DNA of 64,000 nucleotides from Pseudomonas fluorescens Q2-87 (GTDB taxonomy: Bacteria > Pseudomonadota > Gammaproteobacteria > Pseudomonadales > Pseudomonadaceae): NCBI RefSeq assembly GCF_000281895.1, contig NZ_CM001558.1:5770556-5834555 (forward strand), in the 5' to 3' direction. Shown here piece by piece: positions 39,352-48,924 of this stretch. Made by a program: the position numbers and the translations under genes. Every line of letters begins with the position of its first letter. Position 1 is the stretch's first letter. The notes beneath the pieces were generated by a model that saw only the letters and a list, made by a program, of their open reading frames with translations, did not search any database and was not told the DNA's origin.

Positions 39352-41674
39352 ACGGATGCTGCCCCGGCTGTTCCTGATCCTGCTGCTGGCCGTGCTGGCG
39401 CTCGCCGGCTGGCAATGGCGCAACGGTGCGCCGCTGTCGGCCAACCTCATGGAGCTGGTGCCGGGCACCTCGCCCGATGCCTTGGAGCTCGTCGCCGAAC
39501 AGCGCATGCAGGAGCCGCTCAATCGCGAGGTGCTGGTGCTGGTCGGTCATGCGGACCGCCAACAAGCCATCGCCCTGGCGCAAACCCTGGGCGAGCAATG
39601 GCAAGCCAGCGGTTTGTTCGACAAGGTCCAGTGGACATTGCAAGCCGACTTGCCGGCCCTGCGCACGCAACTGCTCAACGGGCGGCTGGCGATGCTTTCG
39701 GCGGCGGACCGCCAGCAATTGATCGACCAGCCCCAGGCGTTCATCCAGCAACGGGTGCAGGCGCTGTTCGATCCGTTCACCGGCTTCAGCCTGGTGCCGA
39801 ACCAGGACGACTGGCTGGGCCTGACCGGGCGTATCCAGAACAGCCAGCCACAACGCGGCGCGATACAGCTGGACGTGGGCAGCGGTGCGTTGATAGCCGA
39901 TGCCGACGGCAAAAGCTGGGTCATGCTGCGCGCCCGCGCCCAGGGCACCGCGTTCGACATGAACCTGCCGCTGCAAGTGGCCGAGCTGCTGCAACGCAGC
40001 CGTGATCAGGCGGAGCAGGCCCAAGGGCAACTGCTGGCCGCCAGTGGCTTGCTCTATGCCGCCAGCGGCCAGCAACAGGCTTCGCGGGAAATTACCTGGG
40101 TCGGCGGTGGCGCGACGGTCGGCATCTTGCTGCTGCTGTTGCTGGCCTTCCGGCGCCTGCGGGTGTGGCTGGCGTTCGTGCCGGTGTTGGTGGGCATGCT
40201 GTTCGGTGCAGTGGCGTGCGTGGCGCTGTTTGGCCGCATGCACGTGATGACCTTGGTACTGGGTTCCAGCCTGATCGGCGTGGCGGTGGATTACCCCCTG
40301 CATTACCTGTCCAAGAGTTGGAGCCTCAAGCCGTGGCGCAGTTGGCCGGCCTTGCGCCTGACCCTGCCAGGGCTGAGCCTGAGCCTGGCGACCACCTGCA
40401 TCGGCTATCTCGCCCTGGCCTGGACACCATTCCCGGCGCTGACCCAGATCGCGATATTTTCTGCCGCCGGGCTCGTCGGTGCCTACCTGACGGCCGTCTG
40501 CCTGCTGCCGGCGCTGCTCAAGGGCGCCGACTTGCGTCCGGCCCAGTGGCCGCTGCGCCTGTGTGAAAACCTGCTCAAGGTGCGCGAGGCGCTGCTCACG
40601 CGGTTGCCTACACCCGTGCTGCTGGTATTGCTGCTGGCCTTCTGCGCGGGCGGGCTCTGGCACCTGACCACGAAAAACGATATCCGCCAATGGATCGGCA
40701 CGCCCCAGCACCTGACCGATGAAGCCCGGGACATCGCCCGCATCACCGGATTCCAGCCCACCAGCCAGTTCTTCCTGATCCGCGCCGCCAATCAGGCACA
40801 ACTGCTTGAGCGTCAGACAGCCCTCAATGAACGGCTCGACCAGTTGATCGGCCTGGAAAGACTCCAGGGCTACCTGTCGCTGAACCAATTGGTCAGCCCA
40901 CCGGCCGAGCAACAGAAAGTGCGTGAAGGCCTGGCCCGGTTGCCGACGTTCTGGCAACCGCTGTTGGACCTGGGCGTGCCGGTCGCCGCGCTGCAAGCGG
41001 AGCTGGCGCAACTGCAGGCGTTGCCGGTGCAAGACATCGATGCCGCGTTGACCGGGCCCTTGGCCGAGCCGTACCGCACGCTCTGGCTCGGACCGAACGC
41101 ACAAGGCGTGGCCGCCACGATCAGCCTGCAAGGCCTGAACGATGCCGCGCTGCTGCGGGTGCAGGCGGTGGACTTGCCGGGCGTGCAACTGGTGGATCGC
41201 CTGGGGGACCTGAACCGGGTCTTCGCAGCTACCCAGGTCAGCGCCGCCGAACTGAAACTGGCCTCCTGCGTGCTGATTGTGCTGGTGCTGATCTGGCCGT
41301 TCGGCGTCGGCGCCGCCCTGCGCATTGTCGCCCTGCCGCTGCTGGCCGCGTTGTGCAGCCTGGCGAGCCTTGGCTGGCTGGGCCAGCCCTTGACGCTGTT
41401 CAGCCTGTTCGGCCTGCTGCTGGTAACGGCCATCGGCGTCGATTACGCCATTCTCATGCGCGAGCAAATCGGCGGCGCCGCCGTGAGCCTGCTGGGCACC
41501 CTGCTGGCGGCGGTCACCACCTGGCTATCGTTCGGCCTGCTGGCGCTGTCCAGTACACCGGCAGTGAGCAACTTCGGCCTGGCGGTGAGCCTGGGGCTGG
41601 CCTTCAGCTTCATGCTGGCGCCGTGGGCCGGACGCCAGGCACACGCGCCTGTCGTGCACGAGGCTCTGCAATGA
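39335..41674 (+). CDS. MMPL/RND-superfamily exporter (ApeM-like)
   Basis: Large inner-membrane transporter of 779 residues. It has about twelve helices arranged as two sets of six, each preceded by a big periplasmic loop. The helices carry FVPVLVGMLFGAV and GVAVDYPLHYLSKSW, plus a second-half copy FGLLLVTAIGVDYAILM, the Asp residues of which fit proton coupling. It most likely exports the lipidated polyene. The start at 39335 has GGAG 4 nt before it and overlaps the LolA-like gene by 17 bp; ATG 39356 is possible. Confidence 0.88.
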   Translation: MILPSERMLPRLFLILLLAVLALAGWQWRNGAPLSANLMELVPGTSPDALELVAEQRMQEPLNREVLVLVGHADRQQAIALAQTLGEQWQASGLFDKVQWTLQADLPALRTQLLNGRLAMLSAADRQQLIDQPQAFIQQRVQALFDPFTGFSLVPNQDDWLGLTGRIQNSQPQRGAIQLDVGSGALIADADGKSWVMLRARAQGTAFDMNLPLQVAELLQRSRDQAEQAQGQLLAASGLLYAASGQQQASREITWVGGGATVGILLLLLLAFRRLRVWLAFVPVLVGMLFGAVACVALFGRMHVMTLVLGSSLIGVAVDYPLHYLSKSWSLKPWRSWPALRLTLPGLSLSLATTCIGYLALAWTPFPALTQIAIFSAAGLVGAYLTAVCLLPALLKGADLRPAQWPLRLCENLLKVREALLTRLPTPVLLVLLLAFCAGGLWHLTTKNDIRQWIGTPQHLTDEARDIARITGFQPTSQFFLIRAANQAQLLERQTALNERLDQLIGLERLQGYLSLNQLVSPPAEQQKVREGLARLPTFWQPLLDLGVPVAALQAELAQLQALPVQDIDAALTGPLAEPYRTLWLGPNAQGVAATISLQGLNDAALLRVQAVDLPGVQLVDRLGDLNRVFAATQVSAAELKLASCVLIVLVLIWPFGVGAALRIVALPLLAALCSLASLGWLGQPLTLFSLFGLLLVTAIGVDYAILMREQIGGAAVSLLGTLLAAVTTWLSFGLLALSSTPAVSNFGLAVSLGLAFSFMLAPWAGRQAHAPVVHEALQ

Positions 41675-42828
41675 TGGTCCCGGTGTTCTGGCTCATGGCC
41701 TTGGGATTGTTCGCGGCGGCAACATTCGTGGGTCGTCGTTTCGGGCTGATCCCGATTGTCAGTCAGTTGCTGCTGGCGACGTTCGGCCTGCCGCTGCTGA
41801 TGTATTTCTGGATCGAGCCGGGCTGGCAGCTCAGCGGTGCGCAACTGGTGTCGCCGGTGTGGTTGAAGAATTTCTACAGCCTCGCATTTGCGCTCTTGCT
41901 GGGGCACATCCTCAGCGACGTGATCGACCTGCGCCTGGACCGCCAGAGCATGAAGATCGCCCTGCCAAGCTTCATCGTTCCATTTGCCTGCGGCCTGGCG
42001 ACGGCGTTCTGGCTGCTGCCGCCACAGCCGTGGATCAGTTCCCTGGCGGTGGGCCTGCTGTTTGCAATCACGGCGATACCCGTGCTGTACCTGTACTTGC
42101 GCCATATCGACTACCCGCCCGCCGCCACTCGGCGACTGGTGCAAACGGCGATCCTGATCGACCTGACCTGCTGGAGCCTGTTCGGCCTGGCCCAGGGCAG
42201 CCTGCATCTGAGTAGCCTGCTGCTGCCGTTGGCCGGCGCCTGCGTGCCGTTGCTGCTGCGCCTGGTTGGCCTGCGCCAGCCATTGCTGCACAGCGGCGTA
42301 TTTTTTGCCCTGCTGGTGGTGGCCGAGCATTACCGGCTCAACGCACTGATCGTCGGAATCGGCTACCTGTTGTGCATGGCCGCGCTCAAAGTGCCGTTGA
42401 AATTGCCGCTCAACGCCGCCTGGATGCAGGGTTTGCAGACGTACCTGGCGATCCCGCTGATCCTGACGTTCGGCATCGTGCAGATCAACGTCCACAGCGC
42501 CCTGAACAGCTTCAACGGGGTGCAACTGGCGGCATTGCTGCTGTTGCCCATTGCCAGCAAATTGCTCGGCAACTGGCTGGGGCTGGGTTGGGCCGGCGCA
42601 TCCTTCGCGGGCGCCAGCCGCTGGCGTGAAAGTGTCTTGCTGAATATTCGCGGTTTGAGTGAAATCGTCTTCCTCAACCTGTTATTGCAACAACAGCTCA
42701 TCAGCCCGGCGTTGTATTTCATGCTGATGCTGATGGGTTTGATCGCAACACTGCTACCGGCCGCGGCCGGTTTCCACCGTATTCCCTCGATTGCCGTCCC
42801 GGCCAGGAGCTCAAGTGCCAAGCGTTGA
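41671..42828 (+). CDS. CPA-type antiporter-like membrane protein (arylpolyene cluster)
   Basis: A 385-residue, very hydrophobic protein with about eleven membrane helices. It resembles the membrane domain of CPA (Na+/H+ exchanger-like) transporters in overall layout. There is a charged pair in the middle (ILIDLTCWSLFG) and a late segment LNIRGLSEIVFLNLLL, which resembles the GLRGxxE region of such proteins. No cytoplasmic RCK domain is present. It overlaps the MMPL gene by 4 bp (ATGA). This gene is not part of the enterobacterial ape set as I know it. Transported ion or lipid is unknown. Confidence 0.6.
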   Translation: MMVPVFWLMALGLFAAATFVGRRFGLIPIVSQLLLATFGLPLLMYFWIEPGWQLSGAQLVSPVWLKNFYSLAFALLLGHILSDVIDLRLDRQSMKIALPSFIVPFACGLATAFWLLPPQPWISSLAVGLLFAITAIPVLYLYLRHIDYPPAATRRLVQTAILIDLTCWSLFGLAQGSLHLSSLLLPLAGACVPLLLRLVGLRQPLLHSGVFFALLVVAEHYRLNALIVGIGYLLCMAALKVPLKLPLNAAWMQGLQTYLAIPLILTFGIVQINVHSALNSFNGVQLAALLLLPIASKLLGNWLGLGWAGASFAGASRWRESVLLNIRGLSEIVFLNLLLQQQLISPALYFMLMLMGLIATLLPAAAGFHRIPSIAVPARSSSAKR

Positions 42829-44062
42829 AATGGAAAGTCGCCAGGTCGTCATCATCGGTGCGGGCCCCTCCGGCGCCATCGCCGCCGCGTTGCTCAAGCG
42901 CAAGGGCCACGATGTGTTGGTCATCGAGCGCCAGCATTTCCCCCGGTTCTCCATCGGCGAAAGCCTGTTGTCCCATTGCCTGGACTTCGTCGAAGAAGCC
43001 GGCATGCTCGAGGCCGTGAATGCCGCCGGGTTCCAGCGCAAGAACGGCGCCGCATTCGCCTGGCGCGAGCGCTACAGCGCCTTTGATTTCGGCGACACCT
43101 TCAGCCACGGCAAGCCCACGACTTTCCAGGTGCAGCGCGCCGACTTCGACAAATTACTGGCCGACCAGGCCGCGCTGCAAGGCGTGGAGATCCGTTATGG
43201 CGAAGCTATCGCCAGCGCCGATTTCACCCTCGCCAAGCCGCAACTGGGCGTGCAGCGTGAAGACGGCAGCGAATACCGCGTGGAAGCCGACTTCGTGCTC
43301 GACGCCAGCGGCTATGGCCGGGTCCTGCCGCGCCTGCTCGACCTTGAGGCGCCGTCGAACTTCCCAGTGCGCCAGGCGGTGTTCACCCACATCGAGGATC
43401 GCATCGACGCGCCGACTTTCGACCGCGAAAAAATCCTCATCACCACCCACCCGAGCAAGCGCGACGTGTGGTTCTGGACCATTCCCTTCAGCGGCGGACG
43501 CTGTTCGGTGGGCGTGGTCGCGGCGGCGGAACACTTCGCCAGCCGCACCGATGACCTCGACGCCTGCCTGCGTGGTTTCATCGACGAAACCCCAAGCCTG
43601 GCCGAAGTGTTGAAGAACGCTGTGTGGGATACCCCGGCGCGGACCATCGGCGGCTACTCGGCCAATGTCAAAACCCTGCATGGCCCTGGCTTCGCCCTGC
43701 TGGGCAATGCCGCGGAATTCCTCGACCCGGTGTTTTCCTCCGGCGTGACCATCGCCATGCGCTCGGCAAGCATGGCCGCTGGCGTGCTGCATCGTCAGTT
43801 GCAAGGCGAAAGCGTGGACTGGCAAAGCGAGTTCGCCGCCCCCCTCAAGCGCGGCGTAGATACCTTCCGCTGCTATGTCGAGGGCTGGTACGCCGGGACT
43901 TTCCAGGACGTGATTTTCTATACCGAAGGTTCGGATGATATCCGCCGCATGATCAGTTCGATCCTGGCCGGTTACGCCTGGGACGAGCGCAACCCGTTCG
44001 TCAGCGAACCCAAGCGGCGCCTGCGCATGCTTTCGGAAATCTGTGCGAGCCCGGCATCATGA
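42815..44062 (+). CDS. FAD-dependent halogenase-like oxidoreductase (arylpolyene cluster)
   Basis: A 415-residue flavoprotein with the FAD-binding GAGPSGAIAAALL at the N-terminus and LLGNAAEFLDPVFSSGV near the C-terminus. It carries the flavin halogenase signature WxWxIP (Trp219-Phe-Trp221-Thr-Ile223-Pro224) and a lysine (Lys76, in GFQRKNG) where halogenases have their catalytic Lys. It could therefore halogenate the aryl head group, as happens in xanthomonadins, or act as an ordinary hydroxylase/dehydrogenase. The GTG start at 42815 is preferred (AGGAG 5 nt before, 14-bp overlap with the previous gene); ATG 42830 is the alternative. Confidence 0.75.
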   Translation: MPSVEMESRQVVIIGAGPSGAIAAALLKRKGHDVLVIERQHFPRFSIGESLLSHCLDFVEEAGMLEAVNAAGFQRKNGAAFAWRERYSAFDFGDTFSHGKPTTFQVQRADFDKLLADQAALQGVEIRYGEAIASADFTLAKPQLGVQREDGSEYRVEADFVLDASGYGRVLPRLLDLEAPSNFPVRQAVFTHIEDRIDAPTFDREKILITTHPSKRDVWFWTIPFSGGRCSVGVVAAAEHFASRTDDLDACLRGFIDETPSLAEVLKNAVWDTPARTIGGYSANVKTLHGPGFALLGNAAEFLDPVFSSGVTIAMRSASMAAGVLHRQLQGESVDWQSEFAAPLKRGVDTFRCYVEGWYAGTFQDVIFYTEGSDDIRRMISSILAGYAWDERNPFVSEPKRRLRMLSEICASPAS

Positions 44063-44072
44063 GTGCCCTGCG

Positions 44073-44801
44073 ATGAGCTACCTGAGCGACAACTACGTCG
44101 AAGAGACGCGCTTCGGCTTCTGGTTCCTGCGCAGCCATACGTGGCAGCACCATGTGCTGCGCGTGGCGATCAATGACCTGCGCAGTCTGTTCAGCCATCC
44201 GCTGCCGGCCAACCCAGTGTTGCTGGATGCCGGCTGCGGCCAAGGCAAGTCATTCCAATACCTGCGCCAGGCGTTCGCGCCGAAAAGCCTGATCGGGGTG
44301 GACGCCGACCCTCATAGCCTCGAACTGAGCGCTGGCGAAGCCGCACGCCAGGGCATCACGGTGGAACTGATCGGCAGCGACTGCGCACAATTGGCCGTGC
44401 CGGATGCCAGCGTCGATCTGCTGTTCTGCCATCAGACTTTCCATCACCTGGTGGAACAGGAAAAAGCCCTCGCCGAGTTCTACCGTGTACTCAAGCCCGG
44501 CGGCTACCTGATGTTCGCCGAGTCCACCGAAGCCTACATCGACACCTGGGTGATCCGCTGGCTGTTCCGCCACCCCATGCATGTACAAAAAAGTGCCGCG
44601 CAATACCTTGAGATGATCCGCAGCGAGGGTTTCGAGTTCGAGGCGCGCAACGTGTCCTACCCGTACCTGTGGTGGAGCCGCGCCAAGGATTTCGGCTTGC
44701 TGGAACGCCTTGGCTTGCGCCGGCCCAAACCGTTTGGCGAGCGCGAGGAAACCCTGGTCAACGTGGTGGCCCGCAAGCCGCTCGAAGGGGCCGCCGAATG
44801 A
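44073..44801 (+). CDS. SAM-dependent methyltransferase (arylpolyene cluster)
   Basis: Class I methyltransferase of 242 residues with motif I LLDAGCGQGKSF, motif II VDADPHSLELS and the post-motif segment LLFCHQTFHHL. In an arylpolyene pathway it would be expected to methylate the aryl ring or its hydroxyl group. The start ATG 44073 lies 10 bp after the flavoprotein gene, and the stop overlaps the DUF3261 gene as ATGA. Confidence 0.85.
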   Translation: MSYLSDNYVEETRFGFWFLRSHTWQHHVLRVAINDLRSLFSHPLPANPVLLDAGCGQGKSFQYLRQAFAPKSLIGVDADPHSLELSAGEAARQGITVELIGSDCAQLAVPDASVDLLFCHQTFHHLVEQEKALAEFYRVLKPGGYLMFAESTEAYIDTWVIRWLFRHPMHVQKSAAQYLEMIRSEGFEFEARNVSYPYLWWSRAKDFGLLERLGLRRPKPFGEREETLVNVVARKPLEGAAE

Positions 44802-45280
44802 TCCGTAGCCTGCTGATCGGCTGCCTGCTGCTGCTTGGCGCCTGCGCCAGCCAGGCGCCACTGCCCGAGCGCACACCGACCCTGGCGCTGCCCATGCAAT
44901 TGCACATCGAACGAAAACTCGACGGCCAGCGCCAGGACTGGTTGCTGGTAATCCAGCGTGAAGAGGCCGGCATCCGCTGGTCGATGATGGACCCGCTGGG
45001 CATTCCCGTGGCCCGCCAGCGCCTGGTCGACGGCCAGTGGCAGGCCGACGGCCTGTTACCGCCCAACGCCGAAGCCCGGGAGCTGTTCGCCGCGCTGCTG
45101 TTTGCCCTGACCCCCGAAACCGAACTGCCGGGCAATTACCCAAGCGCCCGACAACAGGCCTCGCAACGGACCCTCGATACGCGTTGGCAGGTACGTTACG
45201 AGCGGCCGTTGGACTTCGAAGTAAGCCTGCCCGAAGGCCCGCATTACCGCATCACATCGTTGACCGAGAGCGCCCCATGA
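44798..45280 (+). CDS. DUF3261 lipoprotein (ApeN-like)
   Basis: Secreted lipoprotein of 160 residues with signal peptide and lipobox LLGAC (lipidated Cys16). After it comes a small beta-rich domain of the DUF3261 family, typical of arylpolyene loci. A role with the LolA-like protein in carrying or anchoring the product at the outer membrane is likely but unproven. Overlaps both neighbours by 4 bp. Confidence 0.82.
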   Translation: MIRSLLIGCLLLLGACASQAPLPERTPTLALPMQLHIERKLDGQRQDWLLVIQREEAGIRWSMMDPLGIPVARQRLVDGQWQADGLLPPNAEARELFAALLFALTPETELPGNYPSARQQASQRTLDTRWQVRYERPLDFEVSLPEGPHYRITSLTESAP

Positions 45281-46473
45281 CCGCCTACCTGAATGCGCTC
45301 GGGGTGATCTGTGCCCTGGGCCGCGACAAGCGCACCGTTGCGCGCAACCTGTTTGCCGGCGACTGCTCGGGCGTGCGCATCGAAGACAGCTGGGTGGCCG
45401 AGCGAACGTTGCCGGTGGCCTCGGTGTCAGGCGAACTCGCCAGCATCCCGCAAGGACTGGAGGCGCAGCGCAGCCGCAATAATCAATTGCTGCTGGAAGC
45501 AGGGCTGCAGATTCGCGCCGAGATCGATCAGGCCATTCAGGCATACGGCCGTGCCCGCATCGGCATCGTACTGGGCACCAGCACTTCGGGCATCGATGAA
45601 GCCAGCCATGGCATTGCCCATTACTTGCGCGAACAGCGTTTCCCCGACGGCTACGACTACCAGCAGCAGGAACTCAGTGCACCGGCCAATTTCCTGTCCG
45701 ATTGGCTCGGCCTGAGCGGCCCCTCCTACGTGATTTCCACCGCTTGCACTTCCAGCGCCCGGGCGTTGATGAGCGCCCGCCGCCTGCTGGACCTGGGTCT
45801 GTGCGATGCCGTGCTCTGCGGTGGCGTCGACAGCCTGTGCAAGCTGACGCTCAACGGTTTCTCCGCCCTGGAAGCGGTGTCGAGCGATCGCTGCAACCCG
45901 TTTTCAGTGAATCGCAGCGGCATCAATATTGGCGAAGCAGCGGTGCTGTTTCTCATGAGCAAGACACCCTCTGAAGGCACACCGATTGCCTTGCTGGGCG
46001 ACGGCGCCAGTTCCGACGCCCACCATATTTCCGCCCCTGAACCCAGTGGGCGTGGCGCCCGCCAGGCCATGGAAAAAGCCCTGCACTGCGCAGGCCTGGC
46101 GCCCGGCCAGATCGACTACCTGAACCTGCACGGCACCGCCACGCAACACAATGACGCCATGGAAAGCCAGGCGGTGGCCGGTCTGTTTCCGGCAGGTGTG
46201 CCGTGTTCATCCACCAAGCCCATGACCGGCCATACCCTCGGCGCAGCCGGGGCGCTGGAAGCCGCGTTCTGCTGGCTGGCGCTGAGCAGCGAAAACCCCG
46301 CCCGGGCGCTGCCACCCCACGTCTGGGACGGCCAGGCCGATCCTGGGCTGCCGGCATTGGATTGGGTAACGGCCAATACCCGCCTGAACCCGACATCGCC
46401 GCGTCGCCTGATGAGCAACTCGTTTGCCTTCGGCGGCAACAACGTCAGCCTGATAATCGGAGACGCCCCATGA
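45277..46473 (+). CDS. Arylpolyene beta-ketoacyl synthase (ApeO-like)
   Basis: Type II ketosynthase of 398 residues with an intact Cys-His-His triad: Cys157 in TACTSSA, His285 in HGTAT and His319 in GHTLGAAG. With the chain-length-factor subunit encoded at the front of the operon it should elongate the aryl-ACP chain. The FAFGGNN motif near the C-terminus is normal. Overlaps DUF3261 and dehydratase genes by 4 bp each. Confidence 0.92.
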   Translation: MTAYLNALGVICALGRDKRTVARNLFAGDCSGVRIEDSWVAERTLPVASVSGELASIPQGLEAQRSRNNQLLLEAGLQIRAEIDQAIQAYGRARIGIVLGTSTSGIDEASHGIAHYLREQRFPDGYDYQQQELSAPANFLSDWLGLSGPSYVISTACTSSARALMSARRLLDLGLCDAVLCGGVDSLCKLTLNGFSALEAVSSDRCNPFSVNRSGINIGEAAVLFLMSKTPSEGTPIALLGDGASSDAHHISAPEPSGRGARQAMEKALHCAGLAPGQIDYLNLHGTATQHNDAMESQAVAGLFPAGVPCSSTKPMTGHTLGAAGALEAAFCWLALSSENPARALPPHVWDGQADPGLPALDWVTANTRLNPTSPRRLMSNSFAFGGNNVSLIIGDAP

Positions 46474-46940
46474 TTGACTGGCCGCTCGCCGAGCTGCTGC
46501 CCCACGCAGGCGACATGATCCTCATCGACCGGATCCTGGCCTTCGATGACGAGCAGATCCATACCCAGACCACGGTTAAACCCGGTGGTTTGTTCAACCG
46601 TGAGGACGGCGCGCTGCCGGCCTGGGTCGGCATCGAGTTGATGGCCCAGAGCGTCGCGGCGTTTGCCGGTTGCCATGCGCGCCAACGCGGTGATGCCGTG
46701 GAGCTGGGCTTTTTGCTCGGCACGCGCAAGTTCGAATGCAACGTCGAATGTTTTCCGGTCGGCACTGAACTGACCATCCACGGCGTGCGTTCCCTGGAAG
46801 ACGACAACGGCATGGGCGTGTTCGAATGCCACATCAATGCCCCCGGCATCCATGCCACGGCCCGGCTGAACGTGTTCCGCCCACCCCAGGCCGCCCAATA
46901 CCTCAACGATAAACCGCAACAGGAAACCCGCCATGACTGA
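46470..46940 (+). CDS. Arylpolyene 3-hydroxyacyl-ACP dehydratase (ApeP-like)
   Basis: Single hot-dog dehydratase of 156 residues related to FabZ-like ApeP proteins, with ELLPHAGDMILIDRIL at the N-terminus (His as active-site residue) and AWVGIELMAQSVAAFAG around the conserved Glu. It would form the trans double bonds of the polyene, alongside the dehydratase domain fused to the AMP ligase. Confidence 0.88.
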   Translation: MIDWPLAELLPHAGDMILIDRILAFDDEQIHTQTTVKPGGLFNREDGALPAWVGIELMAQSVAAFAGCHARQRGDAVELGFLLGTRKFECNVECFPVGTELTIHGVRSLEDDNGMGVFECHINAPGIHATARLNVFRPPQAAQYLNDKPQQETRHD

Positions 46941-47661
46941 ATCCGTACTGGTCACCGGCTCCAGCCGTGGCATCGGTCGCGCCATCGCCCTGCGCCTGGC
47001 GCAGGCCGGGCATGACATTGTGTTGCACTGCCGCAGCGGCCGCGCCGAGGCCGAAGCCGTCCAGGCGCAGATCCAGGCCCTGGGCCGCAACGCCCGAGTG
47101 CTGCAATTCGATGTGGCCGACCGTGCCGCCTGCAAGGCCATTCTCGAAGCCGATGTCGACACCCATGGCGCCTATTACGGCGTGGTGCTCAACGCCGGCC
47201 TGACTCGTGACGGCGCCTTTCCGGCCTTGAGCGAGGACGACTGGGACACGGTGATGCGCACCAACCTCGACGGTTTCTATAACGTGCTGCACCCGGTGAT
47301 GATGCCGATGATTCGTCGTCGCGCCGCCGGACGGATCGTTTGCATCACCTCGGTTTCCGGCCTGATCGGCAACCGCGGCCAGGTCAACTACAGCGCCTCG
47401 AAGGCCGGTTTGATCGGCGCGGCCAAGGCATTGGCAATCGAGTTGGGCAAGCGCAAGATCACCGTCAATTGCGTCGCGCCTGGGCTGATCGACACCGCCA
47501 TGCTCGATGAAAACGTACCCGTGGAAGAACTGATGAAAATGATCCCCGCCCAGCGCATGGGCACGCCTGAAGAGGTGGCTGGCGCGGTGAATTTCCTGAT
47601 GTCCGCCGAAGCTGGCTACATCACTCGGCAGGTCTTGGCCGTCAATGGAGGCTTGTGCTGA
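46933..47661 (+). CDS. FabG-type 3-ketoacyl-ACP reductase (ApeQ-like)
   Basis: Short-chain dehydrogenase of 242 residues using NADPH to reduce the beta-keto group after each elongation. Motifs are the cofactor loop TGSSRGIGRAIA, LNAGLT (NAG motif), catalytic Ser in ITSVSG and YSASKAG for Tyr-Lys. Its stop codon shares one base with the start of the next ketosynthase gene (TGATG). Confidence 0.93.
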   Translation: MTESVLVTGSSRGIGRAIALRLAQAGHDIVLHCRSGRAEAEAVQAQIQALGRNARVLQFDVADRAACKAILEADVDTHGAYYGVVLNAGLTRDGAFPALSEDDWDTVMRTNLDGFYNVLHPVMMPMIRRRAAGRIVCITSVSGLIGNRGQVNYSASKAGLIGAAKALAIELGKRKITVNCVAPGLIDTAMLDENVPVEELMKMIPAQRMGTPEEVAGAVNFLMSAEAGYITRQVLAVNGGLC

Positions 47662-48887
47662 TGAAGCGCGTTGTCGTCACCGGCATGGCCGGCATCACCT
47701 CGGTGGGCAGCGACTGGGACACCATCGCCGCGAACTTCGCTGCCAACCGCAGCGGTATCCGGCGCATGGCTGAGTGGGACCGCTTTACCGAGCTGAACAC
47801 CCGCCTGGCGGGGCCTATCGACGATTTCCTGGTCCCGGCCCATTGGACGCGCAAGCAACTGCGCAGCATGGGCCGGGTCTCGCGCCTGGCGGTGGGCGCG
47901 GCGGAACAGGCCCTGGCCGACGCCGGCCTGCTGGGCGACGCGTCGATCAAGGATGGGCGCATGGGCGTGTCCTGCGGGTCGTCCACCGGCAGCACCGACG
48001 AGATCAAGGCCTTCGGCAACATGCTGCTCAACAGCGTGGCCGAAGGGCTGAACGCCAACTCTTATGTGCGGATGATGCCCCACACCACAGCGGCGAATAT
48101 CAGCATTTTCTTCGGCCTGACCGGGCGCCTGATTCCCACCTCCAGCGCCTGCACCAGCGGCAGCCATGGCATCGGCTACGCCTACGAGGCGATCAAGTTC
48201 GGCCGCCTGCCTTTGATGCTTGCCGGCGGTGCGGAAGAACTGTGCCCGACCGAAGCGATGGTCTTCGATGCGCTCTACGCCACCAGCTTGAAAAACGATG
48301 CGCCGCAAACCAGCCCGCGTCCCTACGACAAGGACCGCGATGGCCTGGTGATCGGTGAAGGCGCCGGCATGCTGGTGCTCGAAGAACTGGAGCACGCCCT
48401 GGCGCGTGGCGCGCATATCCATGCCGAAATCGTTGGCTTTGGCAGCAACGCCGATGGCCAGCACGCCACCCGGCCAGAACTGGGCACCATGCGCCGGGCC
48501 ATGGAGCTGGCCCTGGAAGACGCCGGCCTCGAGCCTGCCGCCATCGGCTACGTCAACGGCCACGGCACCGCCACCGAACAGGGCGATATTGCCGAAACCC
48601 TGGCCACCAGCAGCCTGTTTGGCGAACGCATGCCCATCAGTTCGCAGAAGAGCTTCCTCGGCCATACCCTGGGTGCCTGCGGGGCGTTGGAGTCCTGGTT
48701 CAGCATCGAAATGCTCAACCGCGACCTCTACGTGCATACCTTCAACCTCGACGAGGTGGACCCCCAATGTGGCAAGCTCGATTACCTGCGCAATGAATTC
48801 AGGTCGATGAGCAACGAATACGTGATGAACAACAACTTCGCCTTTGGTGGGGTCAACACCTCGCTGATTTTCCGCCGCTGGCACTGA
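47661..48887 (+). CDS. Arylpolyene initiating beta-ketoacyl synthase (ApeR-like)
   Basis: Second complete ketosynthase, 408 residues, FabF-like. The triad is Cys164 in SACTSG, His301 in NGHGTATE and His335 in LGHTLGACG. In characterised arylpolyene systems the stand-alone KS of this position is thought to act early in chain formation; that assignment is by gene order and similarity. It closes the biosynthetic block. Confidence 0.92.
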   Translation: MKRVVVTGMAGITSVGSDWDTIAANFAANRSGIRRMAEWDRFTELNTRLAGPIDDFLVPAHWTRKQLRSMGRVSRLAVGAAEQALADAGLLGDASIKDGRMGVSCGSSTGSTDEIKAFGNMLLNSVAEGLNANSYVRMMPHTTAANISIFFGLTGRLIPTSSACTSGSHGIGYAYEAIKFGRLPLMLAGGAEELCPTEAMVFDALYATSLKNDAPQTSPRPYDKDRDGLVIGEGAGMLVLEELEHALARGAHIHAEIVGFGSNADGQHATRPELGTMRRAMELALEDAGLEPAAIGYVNGHGTATEQGDIAETLATSSLFGERMPISSQKSFLGHTLGACGALESWFSIEMLNRDLYVHTFNLDEVDPQCGKLDYLRNEFRSMSNEYVMNNNFAFGGVNTSLIFRRWH

Positions 48888-48924
48888 ATCGGATTCAAAA
48901 CCCCGTACCCTCGTCAAGGAGACC

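Noticed and set aside
39299..41467. A 722-codon frame opposite the MMPL exporter gene
   Set aside because: Antisense shadow of a high-GC gene, dominated by Gln and Arg, with no ribosome site.
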